A DNA stretch of 64,000 nucleotides from assembly GCA_002335055.1 (NCBI GenBank), contig DDCH01000005.1, positions 11,226 through 75,225 on the forward strand, read 5' to 3'. A program made the position numbers and the translations under genes. The notes below the pieces were generated by a model that saw only the letters and a program-made list of their open reading frames with translations, was not told the origin of the DNA and ran no database searches. Below, piece after piece: positions 60,191 to 64,000 of this stretch. Each line of letters begins with the position of its first letter. Positions within the stretch are counted from its first letter, which is position 1. The DNA is from Sulfurimonas sp. UBA2011 (GTDB lineage Bacteria > Campylobacterota > Campylobacteria > Campylobacterales > Sulfurimonadaceae).

Positions 60191-61240
60191 ATGCAAGTAA
60201 ACATCGCACTCAAGCAAGTAGTAGACAACTCATACGACATCACAATTAACACACTTAAACCTATTCATTTTGACACAAAAGTGGCTATTATTACAAATCC
60301 TAAAGTTGCTGGACTACACTTATCTTATCTTCTCTCTAAAGTGACTGCAAAAGAGCTTTATATCATTACCGTTCCTGATGGGGAAGAGTATAAAAATCAA
60401 GACTCAATCAATACAATTTTAGAATCACTTTTTAACCATAAGTTTAACCGTAAGTCTATGCTTATCGCTTTTGGTGGTGGTGTGATTGGTGATATGACTG
60501 GATATGCTGCAAGTATTTATCAACGCGGTATTAGCTTTACTCAGATTCCAACTACACTTCTTTCTCAGGTAGATGCGAGTGTTGGTGGTAAGACAGGTAT
60601 GAATAATAGTTATGGAAAAAATCTGATAGGTGCATTTCATCAACCTAAAGCTGTTTTAATCGACCCATACTTTTTAACAACACTCCCCGCGAGAGAATTT
60701 GGTGCTGGTGTAGCTGAAATAGTTAAAATGGCTGTAACTTTTAACAAAAAGTTTTTTACATTTTTAGAAACAGCAGATTTAACTAATGCAGACATTCTTC
60801 AAGATGTTATCAAACAAGCTGTACAGACAAAAGCTTCAGTGGTAGCACAAGATGAAAAAGAGAATGGCATACGAGCTGCACTTAACTATGGACATACTTT
60901 TGGACATGTTATAGAAAATGAAACTAAATATAAAAAATATCTTCATGGTGAGGCTGTAGCTATAGGCATGGTTCTAGCAAATGATACTGCTGTGAAAATG
61001 GGACTTATGAGTGAGAACGAAGCTCTTAGAGTGAAGAATCTACTTAATAAGTACTCCCTTCCTACATCGTATAGTATTCTTGATATAAATAGCTTTTATG
61101 AAACTTTCTTTTTAGATAAAAAAAGTTCTGACTCTAGTATCACTTTTATTTTACCGGTAGGTATTGGTGGTGTAAAAATAACTGATACATGTGAAAAATC
61201 TCTTGTTTTATCAGTATTAGATACATTTGGAGCTAAATAA
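60191..61240 (+). CDS. aroB: 3-dehydroquinate synthase
   Basis: 349 residues. It forms 3-dehydroquinate in the shikimate route. Motifs are VPDGEEYKNQD, AFGGGVIGDMTGYAASIYQRGI (NAD), QVDASVGGKTGMNN, and the zinc ligands in the region GVAEIVKMAV, LNYGHTFGHVIE and YLHGEAVAIGMV. Normal length. Its TAA shares a base with the ATG of the mechanosensitive channel. Confidence 0.97.
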   Translation: MQVNIALKQVVDNSYDITINTLKPIHFDTKVAIITNPKVAGLHLSYLLSKVTAKELYIITVPDGEEYKNQDSINTILESLFNHKFNRKSMLIAFGGGVIGDMTGYAASIYQRGISFTQIPTTLLSQVDASVGGKTGMNNSYGKNLIGAFHQPKAVLIDPYFLTTLPAREFGAGVAEIVKMAVTFNKKFFTFLETADLTNADILQDVIKQAVQTKASVVAQDEKENGIRAALNYGHTFGHVIENETKYKKYLHGEAVAIGMVLANDTAVKMGLMSENEALRVKNLLNKYSLPTSYSILDINSFYETFFLDKKSSDSSITFILPVGIGGVKITDTCEKSLVLSVLDTFGAK

Positions 61241-62856
61241 TGCAGATTAAATTCTTTATATTTTTCTTTTTAGTTTTTAGTGTATCTGTTTTTTCAGCAG
61301 AGAATACAAAACTAACTCAAGAACTTAGAATATTAAATGCAAGCCAAATTCAAACATATGAACAAAAACTAAGTGATTTTGAAAAAGATATCTCTAGTGA
61401 AAACACTTGGATTAAAAGTTATGCTTCGTACTTGACTTCACTTAAGGTTAGAGCGAGTTTAGCAGAGATTGAAAAGCGTATCATACACTTAAAAAAATAT
61501 GCAAAAACTATCAGTGATAAAGATGAGTTAGATGGACTTGTTTCTAAAAAATATATTGTAACAACACAGATAGAAAAGTTAAAAGGGAAAAGCTCAGTTC
61601 CATTTGCTGACTTGATAACACCACCAGCCATTGGTGAAATAGAAAAAATAACAAATCCTTTTGATATATTTACAGGTATTTCTACGATTAAGAAACTTAC
61701 TGTAAATTTTGAAGAGTATAAACTAAAACGTAATACTTTGATGAAGATAATAAATCTTTTAAGTAATGAACATACTATCTATAAAGAGTTAGAGATTTTA
61801 GATCCTAGTGGAAAATACACACAAACAAAAAAATATAAACTGACACAACTTGATAGATTTGAGACAGCTCTTGATACAATAAATGCAACACTTGATGTAT
61901 ATCAAAAAAGATTAGAGATTATTGAGATTAGTATAAATAAAGGTATAGAAAAGCAAGTATATAGACTAATGAAAATTGGAATGGTTATTTTAGTTGTATT
62001 TCTGATATTTTTCTTACTTAAACTTGTAGTGAAGAAGTACATTACAGATAATGAACGATTTTATATGGCAAATAAAATCATTACATTTACGAACTTTATA
62101 TTCATTATTTTAATCATATTTTTTAATTATATTGAAAATGTATCCTATCTCGTTACTATCTTAGGTTTTGCCTCTGCTGGTATCGCCATCGCGATGAAAG
62201 ACTGGTTTATGTCTATACTTGGTTGGTTAGTTATAGTTTTTGGTGGAAGTATCCATGTAGGTGATAGAATCCGTGTTGATATGGATGGAATGCAGTATGT
62301 AGGCGATGTAATGGATATTTCACTGATTCGTATTACTTTGTTTGAAGATATTACACTTACTTCAATTGAGCATAACCGCCGCGCTGGACGTATAATATTT
62401 ATACCAAATAACTATGTGTTTACACGTATGATTTCAAACTATACTCATAACTCTCTTAAAACAGTTTGGGATGGAGTGAAAATCACTATTACTTTTGATT
62501 CTAACCATAAAAAGGCTATGCAAATAGCAAAAAGGGTGAGTAGGAAGTTCTCTAAGGGTTATACAGATATCACAAGAAAGCAGTTAAATAAACTTCGTGA
62601 GCACTATAGTTTAAAAAACACAAATGTTGAACCAAGAATATTTTCTTTTATCAACTCAAATGGTATGGATATAGAAGCATGGTATCTTACAAGTGCATAT
62701 GCAACACTTACACTTAGAAGTGTAATCTCTACTGAGATAGTTGATGCATATAATGCAGAAGACGATATAACAATAGCTTACCCAACACAACAACTATATG
62801 TTCAAACACAGGAAAAACGCACACCTCCTTTTGATGAAAAAGAGAGGATAGTTTAG
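61240..62856 (+). CDS. MscS-family mechanosensitive channel with a long periplasmic N-terminus
   Basis: 538 residues. Signal peptide, a helical periplasmic region (about residues 20-240), three membrane helices (about 245-330), and the MscS pore and beta domain: FASAGIAIAMKDWFMSILGWLVIVFGGSIHVGDRI, then IEHNRRAGRIIFIPNNYVFTRMISNYTH and a C-terminal alpha/beta part. It protects against osmotic downshock, or acts as a regulated ion channel. Coupled by one-base overlaps to aroB and to the next gene (TAGTG). Confidence 0.9.
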   Translation: MQIKFFIFFFLVFSVSVFSAENTKLTQELRILNASQIQTYEQKLSDFEKDISSENTWIKSYASYLTSLKVRASLAEIEKRIIHLKKYAKTISDKDELDGLVSKKYIVTTQIEKLKGKSSVPFADLITPPAIGEIEKITNPFDIFTGISTIKKLTVNFEEYKLKRNTLMKIINLLSNEHTIYKELEILDPSGKYTQTKKYKLTQLDRFETALDTINATLDVYQKRLEIIEISINKGIEKQVYRLMKIGMVILVVFLIFFLLKLVVKKYITDNERFYMANKIITFTNFIFIILIIFFNYIENVSYLVTILGFASAGIAIAMKDWFMSILGWLVIVFGGSIHVGDRIRVDMDGMQYVGDVMDISLIRITLFEDITLTSIEHNRRAGRIIFIPNNYVFTRMISNYTHNSLKTVWDGVKITITFDSNHKKAMQIAKRVSRKFSKGYTDITRKQLNKLREHYSLKNTNVEPRIFSFINSNGMDIEAWYLTSAYATLTLRSVISTEIVDAYNAEDDITIAYPTQQLYVQTQEKRTPPFDEKERIV

Positions 62857-64000
62857 TGCGCCCTAACAGAAGTGCCCTTGGGGTAAAAAAAGTATTTTTT
62901 AAGACCTTCGGTTGTAGAACAAATATTTACGACTCTCAAGTTATGATGTCTTCAATGAAAGACTATGAAGTTACCCTCAATGAGTCAGAGGCTGATGCTA
63001 TCGTTATAAACTCTTGTACAGTTACTAATGGCGCAGATACTAATGTTCGCGCATACATCTCTAGTGTTGAGAAAGAAGGCCATGGTGCTAAAGTCTTTCT
63101 TACTGGTTGTGGTGCACATACTAAGGGTGAGTCACTTTTAAAAGAAGGACGAATTCATGGTGTTTTTGGACAGAGTGAAAAAGAGAAAATAGATTCCCTT
63201 TTAAAAAAAGAACAGCCTTTTTATGACCCAGGTGATTTAAACCATATCGATGATGTCATTGTTGATGATTTTGTTGGTAAAAGCCGTGCTTTTATCAAAA
63301 TACAAGAGGGCTGTAACTTTCGTTGTTCTTACTGCATCATTCCTTTTGTTCGTGGTGATGCTAGAAGTATGAGTGAATCTAGAATTTTAGAGCAGATAGA
63401 GCGTTTAGCCCTTAATGGTTTTGGAGAGTTTATCTTAACAGGGACAAATGTTGGCTCATACGGGCAAGATACAAAAACATCCTTAGCTTCGCTGATGAAA
63501 AAAATGTCTCAAATTCGTGGTGTTAGAAGAATTCGCCTTGGAAGTGTTGAACCTATACAGATAACGGATGAGTTTAAAGAGATTTTAGGTGAGCCTTGGA
63601 TGGAGAAGCATATGCATATAGCGCTCCAACACACTTCTCCTAAAATGCTAAAACTTATGAACAGACGTAATGTTTTTAAGCAAGATAAAGAACTCTTTGA
63701 ATTACTTAGCAGTAAAGGCTATGCCATAGGAACTGACTTTATAACAGGTCACCCAGGTGAGAGTGAAGAGTTATGGAGTGAAGCTATGGCTAATGCAAGA
63801 GATTTGCCACTGACACACCTTCATGCTTTTACTTACTCTAAACGAGATGGTACTCCATCAGCAACTATGAAACCAGAGGTAAATGGTAAAGTGGCAAAAC
63901 AGAGACTTCATGAGATTCAAGACCTCATAAATATGAAAAACTATGAATTTAGAAAAGCTGTCACAGGTGAACTTGAAGTTCTTATAGAGTCTCAAAAAGA
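62856..64000 (+). CDS. mtaB: tRNA t6A37 methylthiotransferase MtaB, 3' end outside the window
   Basis: 381 codons seen, no stop. The methylthiotransferase domain supplies three cluster cysteines (FGCRTNIYDSQ, INSCTVTNGAD, TGCGAHT) and the radical SAM domain has Cx3Cx2C in EGCNFRCSYCIIPFVRG. GCRTNxYD is the MtaB rather than the MiaB form (GCQMN), so the product should methylthiolate t6A at position 37 to ms2t6A. The C-terminal TRAM domain would lie beyond the window. The GTG start is preceded by GAGAGG and overlaps the MscS stop by one base. Confidence 0.93.
   Translation, partial: MRPNRSALGVKKVFFKTFGCRTNIYDSQVMMSSMKDYEVTLNESEADAIVINSCTVTNGADTNVRAYISSVEKEGHGAKVFLTGCGAHTKGESLLKEGRIHGVFGQSEKEKIDSLLKKEQPFYDPGDLNHIDDVIVDDFVGKSRAFIKIQEGCNFRCSYCIIPFVRGDARSMSESRILEQIERLALNGFGEFILTGTNVGSYGQDTKTSLASLMKKMSQIRGVRRIRLGSVEPIQITDEFKEILGEPWMEKHMHIALQHTSPKMLKLMNRRNVFKQDKELFELLSSKGYAIGTDFITGHPGESEELWSEAMANARDLPLTHLHAFTYSKRDGTPSATMKPEVNGKVAKQRLHEIQDLINMKNYEFRKAVTGELEVLIESQK

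Noticed and set aside
1..64000. CRISPR arrays, tRNA and rRNA genes
   Set aside because: No regularly spaced repeats and no cloverleaf or rRNA-like stretches were noticed on either strand; short tRNAs could be missed by eye.

Overview
The window looks like chromosome of a low-GC Campylobacterota (Epsilonproteobacteria) bacterium close to Sulfurimonas. The basis is gene content and sequence style: separate glyS, FliP, COG3400-type TrkA protein, MtaB, class II superoxide reductase, Tat-exported molybdopterin enzyme, very AT-rich intergenic DNA. No rRNA, tRNA or CRISPR array was seen. The assignment is inference; no database search was possible.

Layout. 1-8.4 kb: end of an exported protein gene, sbcDC, a divergent family-4-like uracil-DNA glycosylase, a degenerate-GGDEF/EAL protein, a truncated PAS fragment and a superoxide reductase. 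8.5-13.4 kb: a tightly coupled five-gene operon (Tat-signal transglutaminase-like protein, MerT, MerP, four-cluster ferredoxin subunit, PsrA/PhsA-type molybdopterin enzyme), with no merA and no membrane quinol subunit. 13.5-22.1 kb: housekeeping genes (glyS, CobB-type sirtuin, FAD oxidoreductase, small membrane and nuclease genes). 22.1-33.5 kb: one long minus-strand envelope operon (truA, LptF/G permease, prepilin peptidase, uppS, coaBC, glmU, phosphatases, GT39 and GT9 glycosyltransferases, flippase-like protein).

33.5-46.15 kb is an accessory region full of broken DNA. It holds two pieces of a Y1 (REP-associated) transposase, a 27-bp imperfect inverted repeat about 6.5 kb apart, GGGGTC-A-GACCCC palindromes, gene ends with no beginnings, and a tyrosine-recombinase C-terminus. 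Within it lie a three-gene operon (MoxR-type AAA ATPase, ankyrin-repeat protein, DUF2201/VWA protein) and a decayed Sau3AI/MutH-type restriction-modification pair. The endonuclease is split by one frameshift and one nonsense codon, and the methyltransferase has no normal start codon.

46.15-52.9 kb is a seven-gene minus-strand operon: a HAD phosphatase, two GT39 transferases, a GtrA protein, and homologues of DprE2, DprE1 and the UbiA-type phosphoribosyl transferase. Together these resemble the mycobacterial route to polyprenyl-phosphoryl-D-arabinofuranose, an unexpected pathway here that probably feeds glycosylation of a surface polymer or pilin. 53.0-64 kb: a radical SAM gene and small partner, an LTA-synthase-like transferase, a 31-residue membrane peptide coupled to fliP, trmA, a coiled-coil exported protein, a TrkA-type protein, aroB, an MscS channel and a partial mtaB.

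The main candidates for new biology are the AAA/ankyrin/VWA operon, the MerTP-molybdoenzyme operon and the arabinose-donor operon. Several genes also carry a -10 box ending 6-7 nt before the ATG with no Shine-Dalgarno sequence, which suggests leaderless mRNAs.
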